A stretch of 64,000 nt of DNA from Streptomyces sp. M92 (GTDB lineage Bacteria; Actinomycetota; Actinomycetes; Streptomycetales; Streptomycetaceae), in contig NZ_CP101137.1 in the NCBI RefSeq assembly GCF_028473745.1, forward strand, positions 3,472,001 through 3,536,000, in the 5' to 3' direction. Position numbers and translations under genes: made by a program. This document shows, piece by piece, positions 1 through 8,806 of this stretch. Every line of letters starts with the position of its first letter. The stretch's first letter is position 1. Under the pieces are notes generated by a model. The model did no database searches. It saw only the letters and a list, made by a program, of their open reading frames with translations, and had not been told where the DNA came from.

Positions 1-37
1 AACAGTGCGCGCACTGCAAGTCCCGGAGGGCGTACGG

Positions 38-166
38 ATGGCGCTGACCCGGAAGCTGCTGGTCATTACGGCCGCGGCCAAACACGATCTCGCCGGTGCG
101 GAACGGCGCCTGGAGCGGTTCATCGCGGACCTCGACGAGGGTCGTCTCCCCGAAGAGGACGGCTGA
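38..166 (+). CDS. small hypothetical protein or C-terminal end of an upstream gene
   Basis: The frame is open from the left window edge and stops at 164-166. From the ATG at 38 it gives 42 residues, beginning MALTRKLLVITAAAKH and ending GRLPEEDG, with an amphipathic, Arg/Leu/Glu-rich middle. A GGAGG at 24-28 lies about 9 bases before this ATG, which supports a start here. The frame also continues upstream, so it could be the tail of a longer gene cut by the window. I recognise no domain. It precedes the HU gene in the same direction with a 137-base gap. Confidence 0.35.
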   Translation: MALTRKLLVITAAAKHDLAGAERRLERFIADLDEGRLPEEDG

Positions 167-223
167 ACAGGCCGGGGCGGCCCGAGTCCGTTGCGGCACA
201 AGGGTGATTAGCCCGTTTCGTGT

Positions 224-252
224 TTGATTTGCGGTATATATCTGCCTAACGT
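224..252 (+). promoter_or_regulatory. candidate promoter for the HU gene
   Basis: TTGATT at 224-229 is followed after 17 bases by TAACGT at 247-252, in a locally AT-rich stretch that is unusual in this window. The spacing fits a housekeeping sigma factor promoter about 50 bases before the HU start codon. Identified by eye only. Confidence 0.4.
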
Positions 253-303
253 GCGAAAAAGCTTGAACAGATTCGTTCTGGCGATGTCTCCGAAGGGGAA
301 GAC

Positions 304-963
304 GTGAACAAGGCGCAGCTCGTAGAAGCGATTGCCGACAAGCTGGGCGGTCGCCAGCAGGCCGCCGACGCTGTCGACGCGGTCCTGGACGCACTCGTCC
401 GCGCAGTGGTCGCGGGCGACCGGGTCTCGGTCACCGGCTTCGGTTCCTTCGAGAAGGTCGACCGCCCGGCCCGTTACGCCCGCAACCCGCAGACGGGTGA
501 GCGGGTGCGGGTCAAGAAGACGTCCGTGCCGCGCTTCCGCGCGGGTCAGGGCTTCAAGGACCTGGTGAGCGGCTCGAAGAAGCTTCCGAAGAACGACATC
601 GCGGTCAAGAAGGCCCCCAAGGGCAGCCTGTCCGGCCCGCCGCCCACCATCTCCAAGGCCGCGGGCAAGAAGGCCGCCGCCAAGAAGGCCACGGGCGCCG
701 CGAAGAAGACCACGGGCGCGGCCAAGAAGACGACCGCGGCGGCGAAGAAGACCACCGCGAAGAAGACCACCGGGGCGGCGAAGACGGCGACGGCGAAGAA
801 GGCCCCCGCCAAGAAGTCCACCGCCAAGACCACCACGGCGGCGAAGAAGACCACGGCGAAGAAGGCTCCTGCCACCAAGAAGGCGACGGCGAAGAAGGCT
901 CCGGCCAAGAAGTCGACCGCCCGCAAGACCACCGCCAAGAAGGCCACCGCCCGCAAGAAGTAG
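304..963 (+). CDS. hupS: HU-family nucleoid protein with lysine-rich H1-like tail (HupS type)
   Basis: Binds and bends DNA to compact the nucleoid. The first 90 or so residues are a standard HU fold (MNKAQLVEAI start, central FGSFEKV and RNPQTGE beta-arm segment). Residues from about 115 to 219 are a low-complexity tail of KK-A/T and KKAPAKK-like repeats resembling eukaryotic histone H1. The two-domain form is typical of actinomycetes; in Streptomyces the tailed paralogue, HupS, is linked to spore nucleoids (family knowledge). The start is GTG at 304, preceded by an AAGGGG Shine-Dalgarno. A strong hairpin follows the stop, so it is probably monocistronic. The choice of HupS over a mycobacterial-style HupB name rests on its Streptomyces context. 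Confidence 0.93.
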   Translation: MNKAQLVEAIADKLGGRQQAADAVDAVLDALVRAVVAGDRVSVTGFGSFEKVDRPARYARNPQTGERVRVKKTSVPRFRAGQGFKDLVSGSKKLPKNDIAVKKAPKGSLSGPPPTISKAAGKKAAAKKATGAAKKTTGAAKKTTAAAKKTTAKKTTGAAKTATAKKAPAKKSTAKTTTAAKKTTAKKAPATKKATAKKAPAKKSTARKTTAKKATARKK

Positions 964-1007
964 CAGCGGCACGCGGCGAACGGCAGGCCGCACGGGCACT
1001 CACGCGC

Positions 1008-1038
1008 CGGGCCGGACTCCCTCTCGGAGTCCGGCCCG
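1008..1038 (+). terminator. hairpin after the HU gene
   Basis: A perfect 13-bp stem (CGGGCCGGACTCC at 1008-1020 with its complement at 1026-1038) closes a 5-base loop. There is no T tract, as is usual for GC-rich actinomycete terminators. Confidence 0.7.
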
Positions 1039-1089
1039 CGGCGTGTGCACGACCGGATGCGGTGCCCGACCGGGAGACGGGGAGCCCGC

Positions 1090-1520
1090 GGCGCCGCGGG
1101 GGCGGTCAGAACGGCCTGCGGTGCCTGGTGGGAAGAGTGGCTTGTGGTGCCTGGTCGGGGGCCAAAGGCCTGCGGTGCCTGACGGGTCGGGAGGGCTTGC
1201 GGCGTCTGGTGGGTCGGAGGGGTCTGCGCCGCCCGGCCGGTCGGGAGGGCTTGCGGCGCCTGGTGGGTCGGAGGAGTCTGCGCCGCCCGGTCGGTCGGGA
1301 AGGCTTGCGGCCGGGAGGGCTTGCGGCGCCTGGTGGGTCGGAGGGGTCCGCGCATCCGGCCGTCGGGAAGGAGTGCGCCGCCCGACGGGTCGGAAGCGCA
1401 CCCGGGCGGGCGGGAAGGCTTGCGCCGCCCGGTGGGTCGGAGGGGTCTGCGCATCCGGCCGGTCAGGAAGCTCTGGACACCGGGTGGGTCGGAAGGGTTC
1501 GCGGCACCCTGCCGGTCGGA
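1090..1520 (+). repeat. degenerate 27-bp (54-bp higher-order) tandem repeats in a 645-bp gene-free stretch
   Basis: The stretch 1039-1683 has no convincing gene. It holds G-rich units such as GGTGGGTCGGAGGGGTCTGC alternating with a related GGCCGGTCGGGAGGGCTTGC form. The word CTTGCGG recurs at 1196, 1250 and 1304 (54-bp steps) and then at 1320 after a 16-base slip. Each 54-bp step consists of two related 27-bp halves. Because the period is a multiple of three, several frames stay open on both strands, but none has family features or a plausible ribosome binding site. The decay of the repeats suggests unconstrained DNA. Confidence 0.7.
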
Positions 1521-1683
1521 AAGGGGCAGCGGCGCCCGGCCGTCATGGTGTCCGGACTCCCTGGCTGCCATCACGTCTGCCGCGTCCGGCGCCGGAACTC
1601 TCCGGCGTCCGGTGTCGAGAACTCCGCTGTGCCCGGCGTCAGAACTCCGCCGCGTCCGGCCGCCAGAGCCCCCGCCCGTCCGG

Positions 1684-1887
1684 TCAGAACGTCTGCAGCG
1701 TCACCAGCGTGATCCTGCGCTCCGCGCCCGAGCCCTCGGTCTCGATCCGCACCCGCTGCCCGGGCCGCAGCAGCCGCAGGCCCCCCGCGTCGAACGCCGC
1801 CGCGTCGAAGGGCACCGGTGTGCCGTCGTCGAGCAGCACCTGCCCGCTGCGCTCTTCCGGGTCGTACGTGTAAGCGGTCGCCTGCAT
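1684..1887 (-). CDS. small conserved hypothetical protein, possibly an OB/cold-shock-like fold
   Basis: A 67-residue protein starting MQATAYTYDPEERSGQVLL. The pattern 'acidic turn, SGQVLLDDGTPVPF, then LRPGQRVRIE' resembles the strand layout of small cold-shock/OB-fold proteins, but the RNP motifs of true Csp proteins are not evident, so nucleic-acid binding is only inferred. It lies 9 bases downstream of cofC on the same strand, so the two are probably co-transcribed. The start is ATG at 1887. Confidence 0.7.
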   Translation of the reverse strand: MQATAYTYDPEERSGQVLLDDGTPVPFDAAAFDAGGLRLLRPGQRVRIETEGSGAERRITLVTLQTF

Positions 1888-1896
1888 GCCGGCAGC

Positions 1897-2535
1897 CTAC
1901 TGCCCGGCGATCAGCAGCCGCGCGGCCACCGCGGCAGTACGGGGCCCCACTCCCAGTGCCAGCGCGGCACGCAGATCACCGCCGGTGTCGACGTCCTGCC
2001 GTACGGAATCCACCTCGCCGAGCCGCAGTTCCACCGCGCCGGACGCGCGGTGCCGGTACCTGGAGTCCGGCCCGAAAGCCGGAGCCAATTCATGGCCCGG
2101 CGCCGCGGCCAGCAGAGTCGTGCCGATTCCGGCCGCATCGGCGAGAAATGCGCGCGGGAATTCCGCGGCCGCCGCCAGGACTCGCGCCAATTCGGCCGGC
2201 CGCAGTGCGGGGAGATCGGCGTTGAGCGCGGCCACCGGGTGTGCGGGCCGCCTCGCCCGCACCGCGGCCGCCCCGTGCGCGAGGGCGGCGTTCAGGCCGT
2301 CGCCCGGCTCGTCCGGAACGACCCCGGCGCCCAGCTTCGCCAGCTCCCGCCCCGCCCGGGCGTCAGCCGTGACAACTGCCACATCCGCCACCTGCGGGCA
2401 GGCCAGCGCGGCTGTCACGGTGTCTTGTGCGAACGCCAGCGCGAGGCCCGGCCGCACCCCGTCGTGGGCGGTGTCCGCCAGCCTGCTCTTGGCCCGGGGG
2501 AGGGGCTTTACGGGTACGACCAAGGTCCACTGCAC
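1897..2535 (-). CDS. cofC: 2-phospho-L-lactate / phosphoenolpyruvate guanylyltransferase (CofC/FbiD), coenzyme F420 synthesis
   Basis: 212 residues. Transfers GMP from GTP to a three-carbon phosphate (PEP or 2-phospholactate) to give the activated precursor used by CofD/FbiA in F420 assembly. The N-terminus WTLVVPVKPLPRAKSRL is the family's nucleotide-binding start, and the LNADLPALRP segment (about residues 103-112) is the acidic metal-binding loop of this nucleotidyltransferase fold. Length is normal. It is transcribed away from the PlsC-like gene across a 143-bp divergent gap and leads a two-gene unit with the small OB-like ORF. The F420 partner genes are not in the window. Confidence 0.9.
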   Translation of the reverse strand: MQWTLVVPVKPLPRAKSRLADTAHDGVRPGLALAFAQDTVTAALACPQVADVAVVTADARAGRELAKLGAGVVPDEPGDGLNAALAHGAAAVRARRPAHPVAALNADLPALRPAELARVLAAAAEFPRAFLADAAGIGTTLLAAAPGHELAPAFGPDSRYRHRASGAVELRLGEVDSVRQDVDTGGDLRAALALGVGPRTAAVAARLLIAGQ

Positions 2536-2678
2536 GAGCGTTCCGTCCTTCTCTCGTCGCCGCCATTGTCACCTGGGAGATCCGCCGGTTCACTCTCCGG
2601 GGCGTACGGTGTTCTCGACAGACGGGCGGCCCGGGGCGACACTTGTCCGGCCCCAGGCCCTGGAGGAAAGGTGTCAGC

Positions 2679-3476
2679 GTGCCCCGCCGCAGAATCGGCT
2701 TCTGGTACCGCCTGGCCGCGGTGATCTGCAAACCGCCGCTCGTGGTTCTGATCAAGCGGGACTGGCGGGGAATGGAGAACATTCCGGCCGACGGTGGATT
2801 TATCACCGCTGTGAACCACAATTCGCACGTCGACCCCTTCGCGTACGCGCACTACCAGTACAACACCGGGCGCGTCCCGCGATTCCTGGCGAAGAGCGGC
2901 CTTTTCAAGAAAGGATTCGTCGGTGCCGCGATGCGGGGCACCGGACAGATCCCCGTCTACCGCGAGAGCACGGACGCGCTCAGCGCCTTCCGGGCCGCGA
3001 TCGACGCCGTGGAGCGCGGCGAGTGCGTCGCCTTCTACCCCGAGGGCACCCTCACCCGCGACCCGGACGGCTGGCCGATGACCGCCAAGACCGGTGCCGC
3101 GCGCGTCGCCCTGCAGACCAAGTGCCCGGTGATCCCGGTCGCCCAGTGGGGCTGCAACGAACTGCTGCCGCCCTACACCAAGAAGCCCCACCTCCTGCCG
3201 CGCAAGACCCACCAGGTGCTGGCGGGCCCGCCGGTCGACCTCTCGCGGTTCTACGACAAGGAGATGACCGCGGAGCTGCTGAAGGAGGCCACCGAGGTCA
3301 TCATGGCCGCCGTCACCCGCCAGCTGGAGGAGATCCGAGGCGAGAAGGCGCCCGAGACGCCCTACGACCCGCGCCGCGAGCGGATCGAGCAGCGGCGCCG
3401 CACACAGGCCCAGAACCGGCACAACGAGCACACGCACAACCAGCAGCCGCAGCAGGCGGAAGGGCAGAGCACGTGA
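2679..3476 (+). CDS. 1-acyl-sn-glycerol-3-phosphate acyltransferase family protein (PlsC-like)
   Basis: 265 residues. Expected to transfer a fatty acyl group to a lysophospholipid or related acceptor at the membrane. The acyltransferase catalytic motif HX4D is present in NHNSHVDP (His47 to Asp52), and the substrate-binding block PEGTLTRD is at about 121-128. The last 40 or so residues are charged and Gln-rich. The frame is open further upstream, but GTG at 2679 is preceded by GGAGGAAAG with 8-base spacing and begins MPRRRIGFWYRL, so I chose it. The stop overlaps the gpsA start (GTGA), coupling acyl-chain transfer with glycerol-3-phosphate supply. The exact substrate cannot be told. Confidence 0.88.
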   Translation: MPRRRIGFWYRLAAVICKPPLVVLIKRDWRGMENIPADGGFITAVNHNSHVDPFAYAHYQYNTGRVPRFLAKSGLFKKGFVGAAMRGTGQIPVYRESTDALSAFRAAIDAVERGECVAFYPEGTLTRDPDGWPMTAKTGAARVALQTKCPVIPVAQWGCNELLPPYTKKPHLLPRKTHQVLAGPPVDLSRFYDKEMTAELLKEATEVIMAAVTRQLEEIRGEKAPETPYDPRRERIEQRRRTQAQNRHNEHTHNQQPQQAEGQST

Positions 3477-4483
3477 GCGAGCCCGTCAAGGCGGCCGTCT
3501 TCGGCACCGGGTCGTGGGGCACGGCCTTCGGCATGGTCCTCGCCGACGCCGGCTGCGACGTCACCCTGTGGGGGCGCCGCGCCGAACTCGCCGACGCCGT
3601 CAACCTGGACCGGACCAACCCGGACTACCTGCCCGGTGTGGAACTCCCCGCCAACCTGCGCGCCACCACCGACGCCGCCCAGGCCGCGCGGGGCGCCGAC
3701 TTCACCGTCCTCGCGATCCCCTCCCAGACCCTGCGCGCGGGCCTCGCCGACTGGACACCGCTGCTGGCGCCCGGCACGGTACTGGTGTCGCTGATGAAGG
3801 GCGTCGAACTCGGTTCCACGATGCGGATGAGTGAGGTCATCGAGGACGTCGCCAAGGTCGGCCCCGAGCGCGTCGCCGTGGTCACCGGTCCCAACCTGGC
3901 CCGTGAGATCGCCGCCCGCATGCCCGCCGCCGCCGTCGTCGCCTGCCCCGACGAGTCGGTCGCCCAACGCCTCCAGGCCGCCTGCCACACGCCGTACTTC
4001 CGCCCGTACACCAACACCGACGTCGTCGGCTGCGAGCTGGGCGGCGCGGTCAAGAACGTGATCGGGCTGGCCGTCGGCATCGCGGACGGCATGGGCCTGG
4101 GCGACAACGCCAAGGGCTCCCTCATCACCCGCGGCCTCGCCGAGACCACCCGTCTCGGGGTCGCCCTCGGCGCCGACCCGCTGACCTTCTCCGGACTGGC
4201 CGGGCTCGGCGACCTGGTGGCGACCTGCTCCTCGCCGCTGTCCCGCAACCACACCTTCGGCACCAACCTCGGCAAGGGCATGACCCTCCAGGAGACCATC
4301 GCGGTCACCAGGCAGACCGCCGAGGGCGTCAAGTCCTGCGAGTCCGTGCTGGATCTGGCCCGCAGACACGGCGTCGACATGCCGATCACCGAGACGGTCG
4401 TCGCGATCGTCCACGAGGGCAAGGCCCCGGTGGTGGCGGTCAAGGAGCTGATGTCGCGCAGCGCGAAGCCCGAACGACGCTGA
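3473..4483 (+). CDS. gpsA: glycerol-3-phosphate dehydrogenase [NAD(P)+]
   Basis: 336 residues. Reduces dihydroxyacetone phosphate to sn-glycerol-3-phosphate for phospholipid synthesis. The N-terminal Rossmann motif GTGSWG is at residues 11-16, VTGPNLA and the GAVKNVIGLAVG block carrying the catalytic lysine follow, and the RNHTFG segment near residue 258 is also typical. Full length. The GTG start at 3473 overlaps the preceding stop by 4 bases, implying translational coupling. ddlA follows after 92 bases. Confidence 0.95.
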   Translation: MSEPVKAAVFGTGSWGTAFGMVLADAGCDVTLWGRRAELADAVNLDRTNPDYLPGVELPANLRATTDAAQAARGADFTVLAIPSQTLRAGLADWTPLLAPGTVLVSLMKGVELGSTMRMSEVIEDVAKVGPERVAVVTGPNLAREIAARMPAAAVVACPDESVAQRLQAACHTPYFRPYTNTDVVGCELGGAVKNVIGLAVGIADGMGLGDNAKGSLITRGLAETTRLGVALGADPLTFSGLAGLGDLVATCSSPLSRNHTFGTNLGKGMTLQETIAVTRQTAEGVKSCESVLDLARRHGVDMPITETVVAIVHEGKAPVVAVKELMSRSAKPERR

Positions 4484-4575
4484 GCGACACCCCTCCGGCA
4501 CCCGTGTCCCGCTCGCGCCACGCGGCCCCGCCGACGCTGTCTCGGGGCACCTCGGGCGGGTACTCTCAACGCGAT

Positions 4576-5745
<1,170 letters not shown>

Positions 5746-5762
5746 CGTCTCCCGCACACGGA

Positions 5763-5796
5763 CGAGAAGGCGGCCCCCTCGGGGGTCGCCTTCTCG
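5763..5796 (+). terminator. terminator of ddlA
   Basis: 16-bp arms (5763-5778 and 5781-5796, starting CGAGAAGGCG) with one G-U pair and a 2-base loop, 17 bases after the ddlA stop. The right arm ends inside the decayed minus-strand gene next door. Confidence 0.8.
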
Positions 5797-5985
5797 CAGT
5801 ATGATCAGCGGGTTTCCCAGCCCGCTCGCCCGCGGGCAGCGGTGCGTTGTCCGCGTTGTGCCACAGCTCGGTGACCAACGCGCCCGGGCCGGCGGCCCGG
5901 GGAACCGCCGCCGACTCGCTGTCGTCTGCTGAGGAGCAGCCCGTGGCGGCGATCAGCAGTGGGAGAGCGAGCGGGCGGAAGGGGG
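5794..5985 (-). pseudogene. remnant of a DUF3515-type secreted lipoprotein gene
   Basis: Read on the minus strand from about 5985, this translates as a lipoprotein signal, PLALPLLIAATGC followed by SSADDSESAAVP, whose lipobox cysteine would be acylated. The frame then loses resemblance. A second piece, GNPLIILR (5794-5817), lies in another frame; it matches the AGWGxPxIILRCG motif I associate with DUF3515 proteins. Everything after it is missing and the ddlA terminator begins there. No ATG or GTG is found in frame at the 5' end, which overlaps the Lrp-type gene's stop. I infer an internal deletion plus loss of the C-terminal two thirds. The DUF3515 identity is from memory of the motif. Confidence 0.6.
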
Positions 5986-6219
5986 CTAGAGATGAACGAC
6001 CGGACAGGTCAGAGTACGAGTGATGCCGTCCACCTGCTGGACCTTGGCCACCACCATGCGGCCCAGCTCGTCGACGGTGTCGGACTGGGCGCGGACGATG
6101 ACGTCGTAGGGTCCTGTCACATCCTCGGCCTGGATCACTCCGGGGATCTTGCTGATCGTCTCGGCGACGGTCGACGCCTTGCCGACCTCCGTCTGGATCA
6201 GGATGTACGCCTGTACCAC
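5986..6219 (-). CDS. stand-alone Lrp/AsnC effector-binding (RAM) domain protein
   Basis: 77 residues, MVQAYILIQTEVGKA to VVHL, equal to the alpha-beta RAM ligand-binding domain of Lrp/AsnC regulators without the DNA-binding helix-turn-helix. The family's central GPYDVIV turn is present at about 37-43. Such single-domain proteins form ring-shaped oligomers that bind amino acids and may modulate partner regulators (family knowledge). The GTG start at 6219 is chosen because GGAGGT sits 4 bases upstream on this strand. It is divergent from thiL, and its own 3' end abuts the lipoprotein remnant. Confidence 0.88.
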   Translation of the reverse strand: MVQAYILIQTEVGKASTVAETISKIPGVIQAEDVTGPYDVIVRAQSDTVDELGRMVVAKVQQVDGITRTLTCPVVHL

Positions 6220-6447
6220 GAAACCTCCAGAGCGGCCACGAGGATCATGTGGGGAAAAGGAACGCCACGGTATCGCGTCGGCGCTCTTCGCGGGGAGACC
6301 CGCGGGGCACGGGCCGCTCGCGCCGTGGTGCCGCGATGACACGAGTTGACGAGCGCGCCGGCGAGTGGCGACGGTCATTCCGACCGTAACGAGGACAGAG
6401 ATGACGCGCGACCGGGCACGGACAGGGACAGAAGGGGAGTCAAGGCA

Positions 6448-7412
6448 ATGAAGGGCACTGTTGGTGAGCTCGGGGAGTTCGGGCTCATCAGGGAGCTCAC
6501 CTCCCGTCTGACCACCACTCCGGCGGTCCGGGTCGGCCCCGGCGACGACGCCGCGGTGGTGGCCGCGCCCGACCGCAGGGTCGTGGCCAGTACCGACATC
6601 CTCGTCGAGGGGCGGCACTTCCGCCGCGACTGGTCCACCGCGTACGACGTGGGCCGCAAGGCGGCGGCGCAGAACCTGGCCGACATCGCCGCCATGGGGG
6701 CGGTGCCGACCGCGCTGCTGCTCGGCCTGGTGGTCCCCGCCGAACTGCCGGTGACCTGGCCGACCGAGCTGATGGACGGGCTGCGCGACGAGTGCCAGGT
6801 CGCGGGCGCCTCCGTGGTCGGCGGCGACGTGGTGCGCGGTGACACGATCACCGTCTCCATCACCGCCCTCGGTGACCTGCGCAACCAGGAGCCCGTCACC
6901 CGGGGCGGCGCCCAGCCCGGCGATCTCGTCGCGGTGACCGGCTGGCTCGGCTGGTCCGCGGCCGGGTTCGCCGTGCTCTCCCGGGGCTTCCGCTCGCCGC
7001 GCGCCTTCGTCGAGGCCCACCGGCGTCCCGAGCCGCCCTACCACGCGGGACCGGCCGCCGCCGGGCTCGGCGCCACCGCCATGTGCGACGTGAGCGACGG
7101 ACTCATCGCGGACCTGGGCCACATCGCGGAGGCCAGCAAGGTCAGGATCGACATCCGCTCCGGCCAGATCGACATCCCCACCCAGATGAACGACATCGGC
7201 CAGGCCGTCGGCGTCGACCCGATGCAGTGGGTGCTCACCGGGGGAGAGGACCACGCGATCGTGGCGACCTTCCCGCCGGACGTGAAACTGCCCGCCCGCT
7301 GGAAGGTCATCGGCGAGGTGCTCAACCCCTCCGCGCTGCCCCAGGTGACCGTCGACGGCGCGCCCTGGACCAGCAAGGGCGGCTGGGACCACTTCGGCGG
7401 GGAGGTCGAGGC

Positions 7413-7416
<4 letters not shown>
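6448..7416 (+). CDS. thiL: thiamine-monophosphate kinase
   Basis: 322 residues. Phosphorylates thiamine monophosphate to thiamine pyrophosphate. The PurM/ThiL-like fold is signalled by GPGDDAAVV (about 30-38), [20 protein letters not shown] and the C-terminal [14 protein letters not shown] at 6448 has AAGGGGAG 8 bases upstream; the frame is open further 5' but with no better start. The stop overlaps the thiD ATG, so thiL-thiD form a coupled pair. No TPP riboswitch is recognisable in front. Confidence 0.95.
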
Positions 7417-8210
<794 letters not shown>

Positions 8211-8219
8211 GCCCGACGC

Positions 8220-8255
8220 ACGGTGGCCGCCTTCTGGGCCAAGGGCGGCCACCGT
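8220..8255 (+). terminator. terminator after thiD
   Basis: A perfect 12-bp stem (ACGGTGGCCGCC at 8220-8231, complement at 8244-8255) with a 12-base loop, just after the thiD stop. Confidence 0.75.
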
Positions 8256-8278
8256 ACGGAGAAGCTTTACGGCACGGC

Positions 8279-8309
8279 AAAAAGCCGGCCCACCCGAGGT
8301 GGACCGGCT
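8279..8309 (-). terminator. U-tract terminator of rpmB
   Basis: Read on the minus strand, 12-bp arms (8298-8309 with 8283-8294, one G-U pair) close a 3-base loop and run straight into five T residues (8283-8279). This is a rare classical intrinsic terminator for this genome type. It faces the thiD terminator. Confidence 0.85.
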
Positions 8310-8352
8310 CCATGCAGCGGACCAGGCAGTGGCCGCGCGCTCAGCTGACGCG

Positions 8353-8538
8353 TCAGCGCGAGACCTTCCCGGCCTTGATGCACGAGGTGCAAGCGTTCAC
8401 GCGCTTCGGCGTCCCGCCGACCACGGTACGCACGCGCTGGATGTTCGGGTTCCAGCGACGGGACGTACGGCGGTGCGAGTGCGAGATGTTGTTGCCGAAG
8501 CTCGGCCCCTTGCCACAGACGTCGCAGTTGGCAGCCAC
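8353..8538 (-). CDS. rpmB: 50S ribosomal protein L28, zinc-binding type
   Basis: 61 residues, [20 protein letters not shown] to KAGKVSR, the full L28 length. Four cysteines in two pairs, CDVC near the N-terminus and CTSC near the C-terminus, mark the zinc-ribbon (C+) form; streptomycetes also carry zinc-free paralogues used in zinc shortage (family knowledge). It is divergent from the FakA-like gene, which with recG beyond reproduces the rpmB-yloV-recG neighbourhood seen in Firmicutes. A 24-bp palindrome lies in its leader. Confidence 0.97.
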   Translation of the reverse strand: MAANCDVCGKGPSFGNNISHSHRRTSRRWNPNIQRVRTVVGGTPKRVNACTSCIKAGKVSR

Positions 8539-8571
8539 GGGTCACTCCAAAGACTTCAGATGCACTTACGG

Positions 8572-8595
8572 TTGACCCCGGCATGCCGGGATCAA
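8572..8595 (-). promoter_or_regulatory. 24-bp palindrome in the rpmB leader
   Basis: TTGACCCCGGCATGC and its mirror make an inverted repeat with 11 of 12 base pairs matched, centred on GCATGC. It is 34-57 bases upstream of the rpmB ATG. It could be an operator or, if transcribed, a leader hairpin. It does not look like the AT-rich Zur box. Between it and the FakA-like start at 8807 I see no gene. Confidence 0.5.
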
Positions 8596-8806
8596 GGTTC
8601 CGGGGCCGCGAACGGTCCGGGGTCTGAGTGGCGGTGCCAGGGGGAAGAGCCCGATCGGGACCGGGCAACCGGAGCAGCATACAACGGCTGCTCCCGTACA
8701 ACGAAACTACCATGGCAGCTCAGGGGCCCGCCCCCGGCCCTCTTCCGGTGGGCGCCCTCCCGAGGTCTACGCTGCCAGCCACGTCCAGCAGCTCAGGGAG
8801 GCGCAG

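Noticed and set aside
208..999. Minus-strand Leu/Gly/Arg repeat ORF opposite the HU gene
   Set aside because: Antisense image of the Lys/Ala-rich HU tail.
6220..6447. TPP riboswitch upstream of thiL
   Set aside because: I could not find the conserved thi-box segments in the leader.
8572..8595. Zur operator in front of rpmB
   Set aside because: The palindrome is GC-rich and unlike the AT-rich Zur box; zinc-type L28 would also not be expected to be Zur-repressed.
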